Assembly: GCF_014650335.1 (NCBI RefSeq)
Contig: NZ_BMUT01000009.1
Span: 6,889-70,888 of the forward strand
DNA length: 64,000 nucleotides
Reading direction: 5' to 3'
DNA from: Streptomyces hiroshimensis
GTDB taxonomy: Bacteria; Actinomycetota; Actinomycetes; Streptomycetales; Streptomycetaceae
Positions within the stretch are counted from its first letter, which is position 1, and every line of letters starts with the position of its first letter. This document shows positions 18,284 through 27,169 of this stretch, one piece after another. The position numbers and the translations under genes are program-made. The notes under the pieces were generated by a model. That model saw only the letters and a program-made list of their open reading frames with translations. It searched no databases and was not told where the DNA came from.

Positions 18284-19459
18284 TCAGCCCGCGGCCGGGA
18301 CGTCGGTGGTCTCCCGGGCCAGGTCCCGGCCGCGCGTCTCGATCGCCTTGCGCAGCTCGGCCACCACGGTGAGCACGTCCGCGTCGGCGAGCCCCGGATG
18401 GATCGGCAGGCACAGGGTCTCGCCGGACGCCTGCTCGGTGCCCGGCAGCTCGGCGTCGGACTTGTAGGTGGGCACCTTGTGCAGCGGGGCGTAGCGGAAG
18501 GTCGTGTAGACGTCGGCGGCCAGCAGGTCGGAGGCGACCTGGTCGCGGATCCGCGCGTCCATCTGCACCCAGTAGAAGTAGTGCGAGGACTCGTGCCCGT
18601 CCGGCAGCGGCGGGGGCGTCTTCAGGCCCTCGACGTCCGCGAGTTCGCGGTCGTACAGGGCGACGATCTCCTTGCGCCGGCCGGTGAACTCGGGCAGCCG
18701 ACCGAGCTGTACCAGGCCGATCGCGGCCGTCAGGTCGTTGCCGATGACGCGCCGGCCGACCTCCGGCACCTCCAGCTCCCACCAGCGGTGCGAGACCTTC
18801 GCGTAGGCGAGACCGGTGGCCTGCACGAGCCCGTGGTACGCGAGCCGGCGGGCCCGCTGCGCACGCTCGGCGTCCCGTACGTAGAGCATCCCGCCGTCGC
18901 CCGTGACCAGCACCTTCGCGGCGTCGAAGCTCCACATGGCCAGGTCGCCGAAGGAGCCGGCCGCGCGGCCGTCCACGCGGGAGTCCACCGAGCAGGCCGA
19001 GTCCTCGACCAGGGCGAGGCCCCGCTCCCGGCAGCGCTCGGCGATCTCCACCACGTCGCCCGGGCAGCCGCCGTAGTGCAGCACGACGACCGCCTTGGTG
19101 CGCGGCGTGACCGCCGCCTCGATGTGCTCCCAGGTGGGGTTCATCGTCCGCGGGTCCACGTCGCAGAAGACGGGGGTCGCGCCCGCGGAGACGATGGCGT
19201 TGGCCGCCGCGAGGAAGCTCATGGACGGGATGACGACCTCGTCGCCCTCGGCCAGGTCGAGGAGTTCGAGCGCCAGGAACAGCCCGGCCGTACCGGAGTT
19301 GAGGAAGAGGACGTGCTCCGGCGCGACCCCGAGGCGCTCGGCGAACGCCGCCTCGAAGGCCTTCGTACGCGGCCCGTGCCCGAGCCACTTGCTGTCGAAC
19401 ACCTCGGCCACGGCCGCGAGTTCCGCGTCCCCGACCTGCGGCTGGAAGAGATTGATCAT
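18284..19459 (-). CDS. DegT/DnrJ/EryC1 sugar aminotransferase
   Basis: 391-aa PLP enzyme with the Schiff-base lysine K182 in WSFDAAKVLVTGDGG, the NSGTAGL phosphate-binding loop (54-60) and the acidic EDSAC segment. With a 3-dehydrase in the same operon the expected substrate is NDP-4-keto-2,3,6-trideoxyhexose, aminated at C-4 as by SpnR in forosamine formation. A 3-amino sugar is unlikely because C-3 is deoxygenated. It is co-directional with the surrounding sugar genes, 20 bp before the GT-B-like gene. Confidence 0.9.
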   Translation of the reverse strand: MINLFQPQVGDAELAAVAEVFDSKWLGHGPRTKAFEAAFAERLGVAPEHVLFLNSGTAGLFLALELLDLAEGDEVVIPSMSFLAAANAIVSAGATPVFCDVDPRTMNPTWEHIEAAVTPRTKAVVVLHYGGCPGDVVEIAERCRERGLALVEDSACSVDSRVDGRAAGSFGDLAMWSFDAAKVLVTGDGGMLYVRDAERAQRARRLAYHGLVQATGLAYAKVSHRWWELEVPEVGRRVIGNDLTAAIGLVQLGRLPEFTGRRKEIVALYDRELADVEGLKTPPPLPDGHESSHYFYWVQMDARIRDQVASDLLAADVYTTFRYAPLHKVPTYKSDAELPGTEQASGETLCLPIHPGLADADVLTVVAELRKAIETRGRDLARETTDVPAAG

Positions 19460-19546
19460 TTGGTAGTACCCCTGGGAGTCGGTGTGGCGCGAACGCGTGC
19501 GGTGGCGGGCGTACGGGGCGGGACGGGCGTACGCGGCATGCGGGTG

Positions 19547-20680
19547 TCAGCCCGCGGCGGCGAGCCGCTCGATCGCCCGCACCGCGTCGGCGGACGTGGG
19601 CAGCGCGGCCACCTCGGCGGCCAGCTCCGCGGCCCGCTCGCGGTAGGAGGGGGTGGCCAGCATCTCGGCGCAGACGCGCGCGATGTTCTCGGCGCCGTCG
19701 TCGGCGGGGTCGATCATCGTCGCGGCCCCGTACGCGCTGAGCCGGGCCGAGTAGTCGACGCAGTAGGGCAGGTAGGGCACCAGCACCTGGGGGACGCCGT
19801 AGGAGAGATAGCCCATCGTCGTGTTGCCGCCCGCGTGGTGGACGACGAGGTCGCAGGTCGGGGCCACCAGGTGCAGCGGGATCCAGCCCGCCCGCACATG
19901 GTCCGGCAGCGGCCGCAGCTTCTCCGCGACCGCCTCGGGCGCGGCGATGAGCAGCTCGACGTCCAGCTTGCCGACCTTGTCGACGAGGCCACTGAGGATG
20001 TCGAAGTCGGACTCCGGGGTGACCCGGCTGCCGGCCGACACCAGCACCCGCGGCCGGTCGCCCTTGGTGTACATCCACGGCTCGACCGGCATCTGGGTGG
20101 CGAACGGCACGTAGCGCATCATCTGCGCGGGCGGCGCGTCGGAGGGCCGCAGGCTGGGCGGGCAGATGTCCACGAACAGATCCGTGCGCGGCATCTCGTA
20201 CATGCCGAGCCGCTCCAGCTCCGGGCCCAGTTCGGCGGCGGCCGCGAGGTCGATCGTGCGCGGCTCGCCCATGTCGATGGCCTGCTTCACGTACGGCACG
20301 CCCAGGTGCCCGGCGATCAGCGGCGCGGCGAAGGCGAGCGCCCCGCCCACGACGACGTCCGGGCGCCAGTGCGCCACCAGGGACAGCAGGCCGTCCAGGC
20401 AGGCGGCGGCGTAGCGGCCGAAGGTGCGCCCGTTGAAGATGTAGCGCTCGTGAAGATCCTCGGGGATGGGCACGCGGATGCCGCGCCGGTCGACGAGGTG
20501 GTCCAGCATGGGCACGTCGGAGACCGGGACGCCGGGGATCCCGGCGCCCGTGACGGTCGCCATCATGTTCTCGGGGGCGGCCATAAAGACCTCGTGCCCG
20601 GCGTTGCGGGCGGCCTGGGCCAGCGGGACGATGCCGAAGATCACCCCGGAGGTGCCTCCCGCGACAAAGAGAATCTTCAT
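19547..20680 (-). CDS. GT1-family glycosyltransferase
   Basis: 377-aa GT-B enzyme of the aromatic-polyketide type (UrdGT2 and LanGT2 relatives). It has an N-terminal MKILFVAGGTSGVIFGIVPL strand-helix for the aglycone side, and the C-terminal nucleotide-sugar site HHAGGNTTM with a downstream P-Y-x-x-Y-x-x-D-Y-S-A-R-L segment. It should attach the deoxyaminosugar by a C- or O-glycosidic bond, which the sequence alone does not decide. A three-copy TCGA array lies immediately upstream, giving it an apparent promoter of its own inside the sugar operon. Confidence 0.9.
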   Translation of the reverse strand: MKILFVAGGTSGVIFGIVPLAQAARNAGHEVFMAAPENMMATVTGAGIPGVPVSDVPMLDHLVDRRGIRVPIPEDLHERYIFNGRTFGRYAAACLDGLLSLVAHWRPDVVVGGALAFAAPLIAGHLGVPYVKQAIDMGEPRTIDLAAAAELGPELERLGMYEMPRTDLFVDICPPSLRPSDAPPAQMMRYVPFATQMPVEPWMYTKGDRPRVLVSAGSRVTPESDFDILSGLVDKVGKLDVELLIAAPEAVAEKLRPLPDHVRAGWIPLHLVAPTCDLVVHHAGGNTTMGYLSYGVPQVLVPYLPYCVDYSARLSAYGAATMIDPADDGAENIARVCAEMLATPSYRERAAELAAEVAALPTSADAVRAIERLAAAG

Positions 20681-20703
20681 GCGGTCATCGTTGGAACCGG
20701 GCC

Positions 20704-20732
20704 TCGAACCCTGCTCGACGGCGGCTCGACGG
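20704..20732 (-). promoter_or_regulatory. Putative SARP-binding array before the glycosyltransferase
   Basis: TCGAACC (20704), TCGACGG (20715) and TCGACGG (20726), 11 bp apart with 4-bp spacers, lie in the 69-bp gap between the methyltransferase and glycosyltransferase genes. The gap is short, so transcription from here would start very near the glycosyltransferase ATG. Confidence 0.5.
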
Positions 20733-20749
20733 CGCCGCCCGGCGGGCCC

Positions 20750-21589
20750 TCAGACCAGCGGCTTGCGGACGGTGATCACGGAGTACCCGAGCATGTCCCG
20801 CTCCAGCGTCGAGACCCGGCCGATCATCTCCTTGAACTCCTCGGCGAACTGCAGCCCGCCCTTCTCCACGACCTTGTCGTAGTTGTCCGCCACGAGCTGG
20901 TCGATCCGCGCCGCCGAGCGCCGCAGGTGCGCGGTCGCGTCGAGGTTCCGCTCGACGGTCAGCCCCGCCGCGGTGAGCATCTCGGCGTACTGGTCCGCGG
21001 TGGGCAGCGAGCCCACGGTGAAGCCCTCCAGCAGGACCTTGCGCCACTCCTCGTCCAGCTCGGCCGACTCCACGTAGTCGGACAGCACGAACACCCCGCC
21101 GGGCTTGAGCACGCGCGCGATCTCCCGCAGCGCGGCGGCCCGGTCACCGAGGTACATCAGCGACTCCACGGCCCAGGCGGCGTCGAACTCACCGTCGGCG
21201 TAGGGCAGTTCCGACACGTCCGCCAGCGCGAACCGCACCCGGTCCGCCAGGCCCGCCCCGGCCGCCGCCTCCGTGCCGTCCGCGACCTGCTCCGCGCTCA
21301 CCGTGATGCCGGTGACGGCACCGCCGCTCGCCTCGGCCAGCCGCAGCGCCGGGCGGCCCTTGCCGCAGCCGACGTCGAGGAGGTGCTGCCCCGGCCGCAG
21401 CCCGACCTGCCCGATGAGGACGTCCGTGAGCCGGTCCTTGGGGTCGGTCTCCGGGTCCTCGTCGTCCCACCAGCCGATGTGCAGGTTCTGGCCCATGAAG
21501 ATCTCCCAGAGCCAGCCCTTCTCGTCATAGACCTCGCCGACCTCGTCCGGCGACAGGGCCTGGGCTTCGGCCTGCGGTTCCTGCGTCAT
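20750..21589 (-). CDS. RebM-like SAM-dependent methyltransferase
   Basis: 279-aa class I methyltransferase with motif I LLDVGCGKGRPALRLAE, then SELPYADGEFDAAWAVESLMYLGD. The N-terminus (VYDEKGWLWEIFMGQNLHIGWWDD) is as in RebM and MitM relatives that methylate small-molecule or sugar groups. In this operon it could N-methylate the 4-amino group (SpnS role) or O-methylate sugar or aglycone. It is the first gene of the leftward operon, divergent from the thymidylyltransferase gene across a heptamer array. Confidence 0.87.
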   Translation of the reverse strand: MTQEPQAEAQALSPDEVGEVYDEKGWLWEIFMGQNLHIGWWDDEDPETDPKDRLTDVLIGQVGLRPGQHLLDVGCGKGRPALRLAEASGGAVTGITVSAEQVADGTEAAAGAGLADRVRFALADVSELPYADGEFDAAWAVESLMYLGDRAAALREIARVLKPGGVFVLSDYVESAELDEEWRKVLLEGFTVGSLPTADQYAEMLTAAGLTVERNLDATAHLRRSAARIDQLVADNYDKVVEKGGLQFAEEFKEMIGRVSTLERDMLGYSVITVRKPLV

Positions 21590-21648
21590 TGACTCTCAGC
21601 TCCTCCACATCGGCGACCGCGACGGGATGAGAAGTTGTCAATATTGGT

Positions 21649-21687
21649 TCGACGGTGACTCGAATCGGAGTCGAGCGCGGTCGACCA
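21649..21687. promoter_or_regulatory. Putative SARP-binding array in the divergent sugar promoter
   Basis: TCGACGG (21649), TCGAATC (21660) and TCGAGCG (21671) at 11-bp spacing, followed by TCGACCA at 21681 (10 bp on). They sit in the 143-bp gap between the methyltransferase and thymidylyltransferase genes. An A+T-rich CAATATTGACAA stretch on the leftward side is a possible -10 region for the methyltransferase operon. Confidence 0.65.
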
Positions 21688-21732
21688 CGTTGTCCCCGAT
21701 CCTGTCTCCTTGCGAGAATTTCTGGGGAACCC

Positions 21733-22812
21733 ATGAAAGCACTGGTCCTGTCCGGGGGCGAAGGTACGCGGCTGCGGCCCTTCACCTACTCGATGGCGAA
21801 ACAACTGGTCCCAGTGGCGAACAAACCCGTCCTGGTGCACTGCCTGGAAAACCTGCGGGACATCGGCATCGAGGACGTGGGCGTCATCGTCGGCGGCCAC
21901 GCGGCGCAGATCGAGGCCACGGTCGGGGACGGCTCTCGGCTCGGGCTGCGCCTCACGTACATCCGCCAGGAGGCCCCGCTCGGGCTCGCCCACTGCGTGG
22001 CCCTCGCAGCCGACTTCCTCGGCGACGACGACTTCGTGATGTACCTGGGGGACAACGTCCTGGCCGACGGCATCGCCGAGGCCGCCGAGGACTTCCGCGC
22101 GCGCCGCCCCGACGCCCAGGTGCTGGTCACCAAGGTGGCGGACCCGCGCCAGTACGGTGTGGCCGAGGTCGACGCGGACGCGAACGTGCTCGCCCTCGTG
22201 GAGAAGCCGAGCGCGCCGCGCAGCGACCTCGCCGTCATCGGCGTGTACTTCTTCACCGCCGCCGTGCACGAGGCGGTGCGCGCCATCGAGCCCAGCGCCC
22301 GCGGCGAGCTGGAGATCACCGACGCCATCCAGCACCTGGTGGACCGGGGCCGGACCGTCACCGCCCGCGAGTACCAGGGCTATTGGAAGGACACCGGCAA
22401 GATCGACGACCTGCTGGAGTGCAACCGGGAGATCCTCGACCGCATCAGCGGCACCGAGGCCGACCGCGAAGGCGCCGAGGTCGATGCGGAAAGCATTCTG
22501 CAGGGGCCGGTCGTCATCGGACCGGGAGCCCGCGTCGTCCGGTCCAAGCTCACCGGCCCGCTCGTGATCGGCGCCGGAAGCGTCATCACCGGCAGCACCG
22601 TCGGCCCGTTCACGGCCATCGGGCGCGACTGCGTCCTGGAGGACACCGGCGTCGAGGACTCCATCATCCTGGAGGGCGCCGCCATCAAGGACGTCCGCGA
22701 CCTGCAGAGCTGCGTCATCGGCCGCTGGGCCCGGGTCCAGGCGCCCGTCACCGCCACCTCGGGCAGCCGGCTGATCATCGGCGACCACACGCGCGCGGAG
22801 GTCATGGCATGA
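21733..22812 (+). CDS. Glucose-1-phosphate thymidylyltransferase (long form)
   Basis: 359-aa nucleotidyltransferase making dTDP-glucose from dTTP and glucose 1-phosphate. The signature LSGGEGTRLRPFT is at the N-terminus (7-19) and the sugar site is around YWKDTGKID. It has a C-terminal left-handed beta-helix with hexapeptide repeats (about 255-350), as in StrD-type antibiotic enzymes but not the short RmlA form. The ATG at 21733 has GGGGAA upstream. It overlaps the 4,6-dehydratase gene by ATGA. Confidence 0.95.
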   Translation: MKALVLSGGEGTRLRPFTYSMAKQLVPVANKPVLVHCLENLRDIGIEDVGVIVGGHAAQIEATVGDGSRLGLRLTYIRQEAPLGLAHCVALAADFLGDDDFVMYLGDNVLADGIAEAAEDFRARRPDAQVLVTKVADPRQYGVAEVDADANVLALVEKPSAPRSDLAVIGVYFFTAAVHEAVRAIEPSARGELEITDAIQHLVDRGRTVTAREYQGYWKDTGKIDDLLECNREILDRISGTEADREGAEVDAESILQGPVVIGPGARVVRSKLTGPLVIGAGSVITGSTVGPFTAIGRDCVLEDTGVEDSIILEGAAIKDVRDLQSCVIGRWARVQAPVTATSGSRLIIGDHTRAEVMA

Positions 22813-23777
22813 AGGTCCTCGTCACCGGCGGCGCCGGCTTCATCGGCTCGCACTACGTCCGCACGATGCTCTCCGGCGGCTACCGCGGCTACGAGGACGC
22901 GCACGTCACCGTCATCGACAAGCTCACGTACGCCGGCAACACGGACAACCTGCCGATGGGCGACCCGCGGCTGACGTTCGTCCGCGGCGACGTCTGCAAC
23001 CAGGACCTGCTGCGCCAGCTGCTCCCCGGCCACGACGCCGTCGTCCACTTCGCGGCCGAGTCCCACGTCGACCGGTCCGTCGACGGCGCGGTGGCCTTCG
23101 TCCACAGCAACGTCCTGGGCACCCAGAGCGTCCTCGACGCCTGCCTGTACACCGGTGTGGACAACGTGGTGCACGTGTCGACCGACGAGGTCTACGGGTC
23201 CATCGCCACCGGTACGTGGACCGAGGAGTCGCCCCTGCTGCCCAACTCCCCCTACTCCGCGTCGAAGGCCGGCAGCGACCTCCTCGCCCGCGCCTACCAC
23301 CGCACCCACAAGCTCAACGTGCGCATCACCCGGTGCTCCAACAACTACGGCACCCACCAGCACGTCGAAAAGCTCATCCCGCAGTTCGTCACCCGGCTGC
23401 TGCAGGGACAGCAGGTGCCGCTCTACGGCGAGGGCACCAACATCCGCGAGTGGCTGCACGTCGACGACCACTGCCGGGCCATTCAGCTCGTCCTCACGGC
23501 GGGCCGCGCGGGCGAGACGTACAACATCGGCGGGGCCACCGCCCTGACCAACCGCGAGATGACCGAGCGGCTGCTCGACCTGACCGGCCACGACTGGTCG
23601 CAGGTGCAGCACGTCCCCGACCGCAAGGGCCACGACTTCCGCTACGCGATCAACGACGACAAGATCCGCGCCGAGCTCGGCTACGCGCCGCACTGGACGC
23701 TGGACGAGGGCCTCAAGCGCGTCGTCGGCTGGTACGTGGACCACCCCGAGTGGTGGAAGCCGCTGCTCGATGACTGA
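22809..23777 (+). CDS. rfbB: dTDP-glucose 4,6-dehydratase
   Basis: 322-aa SDR-fold enzyme converting dTDP-glucose to dTDP-4-keto-6-deoxyglucose. GGAGFIGSH binds NAD+ (7-15). The STDEVYGS segment carries the catalytic Asp-Glu pair, and YSASKAGSD holds the YxxxK. It supplies the common intermediate for the 2,3-dehydratase. It is translationally coupled to the thymidylyltransferase and is the last sugar gene on the right. Confidence 0.97.
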   Translation: MKVLVTGGAGFIGSHYVRTMLSGGYRGYEDAHVTVIDKLTYAGNTDNLPMGDPRLTFVRGDVCNQDLLRQLLPGHDAVVHFAAESHVDRSVDGAVAFVHSNVLGTQSVLDACLYTGVDNVVHVSTDEVYGSIATGTWTEESPLLPNSPYSASKAGSDLLARAYHRTHKLNVRITRCSNNYGTHQHVEKLIPQFVTRLLQGQQVPLYGEGTNIREWLHVDDHCRAIQLVLTAGRAGETYNIGGATALTNREMTERLLDLTGHDWSQVQHVPDRKGHDFRYAINDDKIRAELGYAPHWTLDEGLKRVVGWYVDHPEWWKPLLDD

Positions 23778-23836
23778 GCACGCACGACAGGGCGGAAGCC
23801 GGGGCGGATGACTCGGCGGAATCCGCGCCACCGCCT

Positions 23837-23868
23837 TCGAGTGCCGCTCGAGTCATCCTCGAGCGGCA
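23837..23868 (+). promoter_or_regulatory. Putative SARP-binding array and palindrome before the MFS gene
   Basis: TCGAGTG (23837), TCGAGTC (23848) and TCGAGCG (23859) are exactly 11 bp apart. The same DNA forms a perfect 11-bp inverted repeat (TGCCGCTCGAG and its complement, 23842-23868, 5-nt spacer), so a hairpin or dimeric operator is an alternative reading. It links the exporter to the SARP regulon. Confidence 0.6.
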
Positions 23869-23931
23869 TCTGAAGGAGTGGCAGGACGGCACTCACCATC
23901 CACCCCCCGTTACGCAGCTAAGGTTCCGCCG

Positions 23932-25182
23932 ATGGCATCACCCGTCCCGTCATCACCCACCCCGCCCGGACCGGCCTCACGCGGCCGGGCCGCCCTGGCC
24001 GTACTCCTCCTCGCCTCCACCCTCACCGTCATGGCGGGCACGATCCTCACCCCCGTCGTCGGGGTCATCCGCGGCGAACTCGGGGTCAGCGGTACCAGCG
24101 CCGGTCTGATCCTCACCGCCCACGGCCTGTCCCTCGCGATCGCCAGCCCCCTCGTCGGCTGGACGATCGACCGCTGGGGGCTGAAGACGCCCCTGGTGGC
24201 CGGGCTCCTGCTCTACGGCGTCGCGGGCGGCGCCGGGCTGGTCACCACCTCGTACACGGCGCTGATCATCAGCCGGTTCGCGTTCGGCGTCGGCGCCGCC
24301 GCGGTCTTCGCCGGGACGACGGTGGCCCTGCTGGCGCTCTACGAAGGGCCCGAGCGGGACCGCGTGGCCGGCTGGCGCTCGGTCGCCATCAGCGTCGGCG
24401 GGATCATCTGGCCGCTGCTCGGCGGCGCGCTGGGCGGGATCTCCTGGCACGGCCCGTTCGCGATCTACCTGCTGGGCATCCCCGTCGGCATCGCGATGAT
24501 GTTCACCCTGCCCAGGAGCCTGAACGCCAAGCGGCCCGGCGGAGGTGGCGGAACGTTCACTCTGCTGCGCTCCCGCCCCCGGCTGCTGGGCCTCTACGCC
24601 CTGTCGCTCACCAGCTCGTTCCTGCTCTACGTCCTCGCGGTCTTCCTGCCGCAGCGGCTCGCCCAACTCGGCGTCGAGACGCCGTTCCTGGTCGCGCTCT
24701 ACACCACGAGCACCTCGGTCGCCGGCACCCTGGTCGGCCTGGGCTACGCCAAGATCAAGAAGAGCCTGGGCTACATCCGGCTGCTGCGGGTCGCGGTCGT
24801 CCTGTGGGTGGCGGCCTTCCTGGTCGCGGGTACCGCGTCGCACTCGGTGCTGATCATCCTGGCCCCGGCCCTGTTCGGGCTCGGCATGGGCATGTCCGTA
24901 CCCGCGCTCGCCGTGATGATCGGCGAGACGGCGCCGCCCGCGATGCGCGGCCAGGCCACGTCCCTGTCGGGAACGGCCAACTTCACCGGCCAGTTCGCCG
25001 CGCCCCTGGTGATCGGCCCGGTCATCGGCGCGACGTCGATAGCCACCGGCTTCCGTATCGCCGGCGGCATCGCCCTCCTGTCGTTCCTGCTGCTGTTCTT
25101 CCTCAAGGCCCCGGCCCCCGCCGCCGCCCCGGCGCCCGCCCCCGCGGAGCCGGCGGACGAGGAGGGCTCCGCCGCGCGCTGA
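23932..25182 (+). CDS. MFS transporter, likely product exporter
   Basis: 416-aa membrane protein with about 12 hydrophobic segments. The conserved MFS loop after TM2 is visible (GWTIDRWGLKTP), and TM3-TM4 carry SRFAFGVGAAAVFAG. The C-terminal 20 residues are Ala/Pro-rich and cytosolic. It probably exports the region 1 glycoside or gives self-resistance. This is inferred from position after the sugar genes and from the shared TCGA array upstream. The ATG at 23932 is preferred to an upstream start at 23878, because AAGG is near it and the earlier start adds a non-conserved tail. Confidence 0.82.
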   Translation: MASPVPSSPTPPGPASRGRAALAVLLLASTLTVMAGTILTPVVGVIRGELGVSGTSAGLILTAHGLSLAIASPLVGWTIDRWGLKTPLVAGLLLYGVAGGAGLVTTSYTALIISRFAFGVGAAAVFAGTTVALLALYEGPERDRVAGWRSVAISVGGIIWPLLGGALGGISWHGPFAIYLLGIPVGIAMMFTLPRSLNAKRPGGGGGTFTLLRSRPRLLGLYALSLTSSFLLYVLAVFLPQRLAQLGVETPFLVALYTTSTSVAGTLVGLGYAKIKKSLGYIRLLRVAVVLWVAAFLVAGTASHSVLIILAPALFGLGMGMSVPALAVMIGETAPPAMRGQATSLSGTANFTGQFAAPLVIGPVIGATSIATGFRIAGGIALLSFLLLFFLKAPAPAAAPAPAPAEPADEEGSAAR

Positions 25183-25333
25183 CGGCGCCCGGCCCTCGCC
25201 GCGGGCGCCCCCTCCGGCCCGCCCGCGACCCCATTTCCGCGGGCGGGCCGCAGTCTGGCCGAAATCGACCGATTGCCGTATCACGCCTGGTCACAGATTG
25301 ATCAAAGGGTGAACTCTCCGCCACTGAACCCAT

Positions 25334-25369
25334 CTTTAGCCGGATGCGGGCTTTTAGTTAGCGCTAAAG
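25334..25369. promoter_or_regulatory. Palindromic operator candidate before the XRE gene
   Basis: Perfect palindrome TTAGCGCTAA at 25358-25367. CTTTAGC at 25334 and its complement GCTAAAG at 25363 give a second, nested symmetry. It is A+T-rich relative to its surroundings, 65-100 bp upstream of a small HTH gene, as expected for an autoregulatory site. Confidence 0.45.
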
Positions 25370-25431
25370 GTGGCATCCTCTAACTGGGAAGGCGCCCAAG
25401 GGCGCCGACATTTCTGTTCCTGGGGGTAGCG

Positions 25432-25749
25432 ATGGCGTGGGGCGACAGACACGATCAAGGACGGAAGGCCGATGCGGCCGGAGCCCGGTTGGCCCGCCAC
25501 GCGACGGCATCCCTGGCGGGCCTCCTGGCCGAACGGGGCATGACCCGCAAGGACTTAGCGGACAGCATGGGCGTGTCCCCGGGCAGGGTGAGCCAAATCC
25601 TGTCCGGCGATGAAAATCTGACGATGCGTTCGCTGGCGGCCGTGGCCGACGCGCTCGACGTGAAGATGGAAGTGTCCTTCACCGAGGCGCCTTCGGCCGA
25701 GCGCCAGGAGCAGTCCACCAGACGGGCGTTGGCCCGCACCCACCACTGA
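25432..25749 (+). CDS. XRE-family HTH regulator
   Basis: 105-aa DNA-binding protein with a lambda-Cro-type helix-turn-helix at about 37-80 (MTRKDLADSMGVSPGRVSQILSG core). The rest is a short charged tail. Size and layout are like HigA-type antitoxins or small prophage-type repressors. Its probable operator is the TTAGCGCTAA palindrome upstream. It ends one base from the convergent membrane-protein gene. No toxin is recognisable next to it, so the function is open. Confidence 0.8.
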   Translation: MAWGDRHDQGRKADAAGARLARHATASLAGLLAERGMTRKDLADSMGVSPGRVSQILSGDENLTMRSLAAVADALDVKMEVSFTEAPSAERQEQSTRRALARTHH

Positions 25750-25750
25750 C

Positions 25751-26527
25751 TCAGCGCGTCGAGGGCTCGGCGGCAGCTGCGTACAGGGGCTGCCGCCGCA
25801 GTGCGAGGATCTTCTTGTCATCGCTGCGCTTGCAATGGGCGTGCGCCAGCTCCAGCAGATACGCACACAAGTGCTCGGCCTCGCCGAACGCCCGCGTCAT
25901 CCGCCCGGCCTCCTGCCGCGTCCGCTCGCGCTGCTCGTCCTTGCAGGTCTTCTCGATCTCGGTCTCAAGGGTGTCCGCGTGCTGCACCGCGGCCCGCACC
26001 TCCTCGTACCGGTCCTTGATCGAGGTCACCAGGCCGCTCTTCCCCTTGGGTGAGCGCCCCGGGACGTCCACGCGGGCCTTCAGGTGCCGCGCGACCCGGT
26101 CGGCGAAGATGTCGATCTCCCAGCAGTTGTCGAAACCGCCGGCCATCCGGGCGCACCAGTCGGCCCGGTCGGTCTGCAGGCGCAGCATCAGGCTGTTGAT
26201 CAGCAGGGAATGCCCCAGTGTGACAATCGCCATCACCGGGTGCTCGGCCTGCTCGGTCCTCTTCTTGGGCACCAGCCCCGCCCCCGCCACGACGCCGACC
26301 GCGGCCGGCGGCACGCTGGAGGCGTGCGGTAAGAGCAGGCCACTGGCCAGCGCCGCCATGGCGGAGGTCCACAGCACCACGGCGACCGCCGCCGACGCCG
26401 ACCTCACGCTCCCCAGCAGCCGCCCCTGCCCGCGGAAGCGGTGGACGAGGCACACCCAGGTGACGGGCGCGCAGACGACAGCGGGCAGTATCCACTCCGA
26501 AAAAACGGACGTCTGGTCCCCAGCCAC
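25751..26527 (-). CDS. Hypothetical membrane protein with coiled C-terminal half
   Basis: 258-aa protein I do not recognise. Two to three hydrophobic segments lie in the first 90 residues (ILPAVVCAPVTWVCLV; AVAVVLWTSAMAALASGLLL; a weaker third). A long polar region follows with likely helices (SIKDRYEEVRAAVQHADTLETEIEK). The GTG at 26527 is preferred because GGGGGA is 6 bp upstream; a GTG at 26551 would add eight residues. It converges with the XRE gene. Composition is slightly less extreme than the neighbouring core genes. Confidence 0.6.
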   Translation of the reverse strand: MAGDQTSVFSEWILPAVVCAPVTWVCLVHRFRGQGRLLGSVRSASAAVAVVLWTSAMAALASGLLLPHASSVPPAAVGVVAGAGLVPKKRTEQAEHPVMAIVTLGHSLLINSLMLRLQTDRADWCARMAGGFDNCWEIDIFADRVARHLKARVDVPGRSPKGKSGLVTSIKDRYEEVRAAVQHADTLETEIEKTCKDEQRERTRQEAGRMTRAFGEAEHLCAYLLELAHAHCKRSDDKKILALRRQPLYAAAAEPSTR

Positions 26528-26650
26528 CCCGCGTCCCCCATTCCGGATCACACAGCGCCCCGGTGCGACTACAGAATGATGTTCCCACTCCCGTCACTAC
26601 GGCGTGCCACGTTCCGGCCAAGCTCTTCCGGTTCAGTGGGCACAAAACGA

Positions 26651-26694
26651 GACAGGCCCCTCAGAGTGACATGAGTCACTCTGAGGGGCCTGTC
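26651..26694 (-). terminator. Terminator of the tRNA-Leu gene
   Basis: Perfect 20-bp inverted repeat with a 4-nt ATGA loop, 8 bp past the 3' end of the tRNA. On the minus strand it is followed by TCTCGTTTTG, a short U-tract, as in intrinsic terminators. Confidence 0.9.
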
Positions 26695-26701
26695 CTCACT
26701 G

Positions 26702-26785
26702 TGCGCGAGGGGGGAGTTGAACCCCCACGCCCTTTCGGGCACTGGAACCTGAATCCAGCGCGTCTGCCTATTCCGCCACCCGCGC
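26702..26785 (-). tRNA. tRNA-Leu (anticodon CAG)
   Basis: 84-nt gene read on the minus strand. The 7-bp acceptor stem pairs GCGCGGG with CTCGCGC. The anticodon stem-loop is CTGGA-TTCAGGT-TCCAG, giving CAG (decoding CUG). A long variable arm (GCCCGAAAGGGC) is as expected for class II tRNA-Leu. The T-arm has the GGTTCAACTCC motif. The discriminator is A and CCA is not encoded. CUG is a major leucine codon in this genome type. Confidence 0.97.
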
Positions 26786-27169
26786 ATGGGTGTTGTCCTC
26801 GGGCTTCCGGGGCTTTCCCTTGGGGCCTCGCCCTTCCGGTTCTGCGCCGTTCGCCTTCCGACATCGAGAACATTAGCACGCCTTCGCGGGTGCCTTCACA
26901 CTCGTTCTCCCGGGGCGGGCCTGCGGGGACCGTGCCGGTCCGCCGGGACCGGTGGGGACCCCGCCGGTTGCGGGACACTGGCTCCCGGCCGCCTCTACGA
27001 TCCCTATGTAGGGGTAGGAAGAGGTCGCGCCGGGCAGGCCGGGGCGACACTCGTCACTCCTGGCCCCGAAGGGGAACCGGCCGTTTCCCCAACGCGTGGA
27101 TACGATCAGTAAGCAGTATCAGGAACGACACCGAGCATCAGGAACGTCACTGAGGGAAGGAGGTGCCCC
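26786..27169. promoter_or_regulatory. 384-bp divergent intergenic region, tRNA-Leu / fhaA
   Basis: No gene is supported here. The left part should carry the tRNA promoter: on the minus strand TAATGT at about 26875 is a -10 candidate. The right part should carry the fhaA promoter, with TACGAT-like hexamers at about 26997 and 27100, and a strong GAAGGAGGT ribosome-binding site ending just before the fhaA GTG. Two short direct repeats (CAGGAACG at 27119 and 27149) lie close to the fhaA start. Confidence 0.5.

Noticed and set aside
26702..26785. Integrated element with an attachment site at tRNA-Leu
   Set aside because: No integrase gene and no duplicated tRNA 3' end were found in the window.
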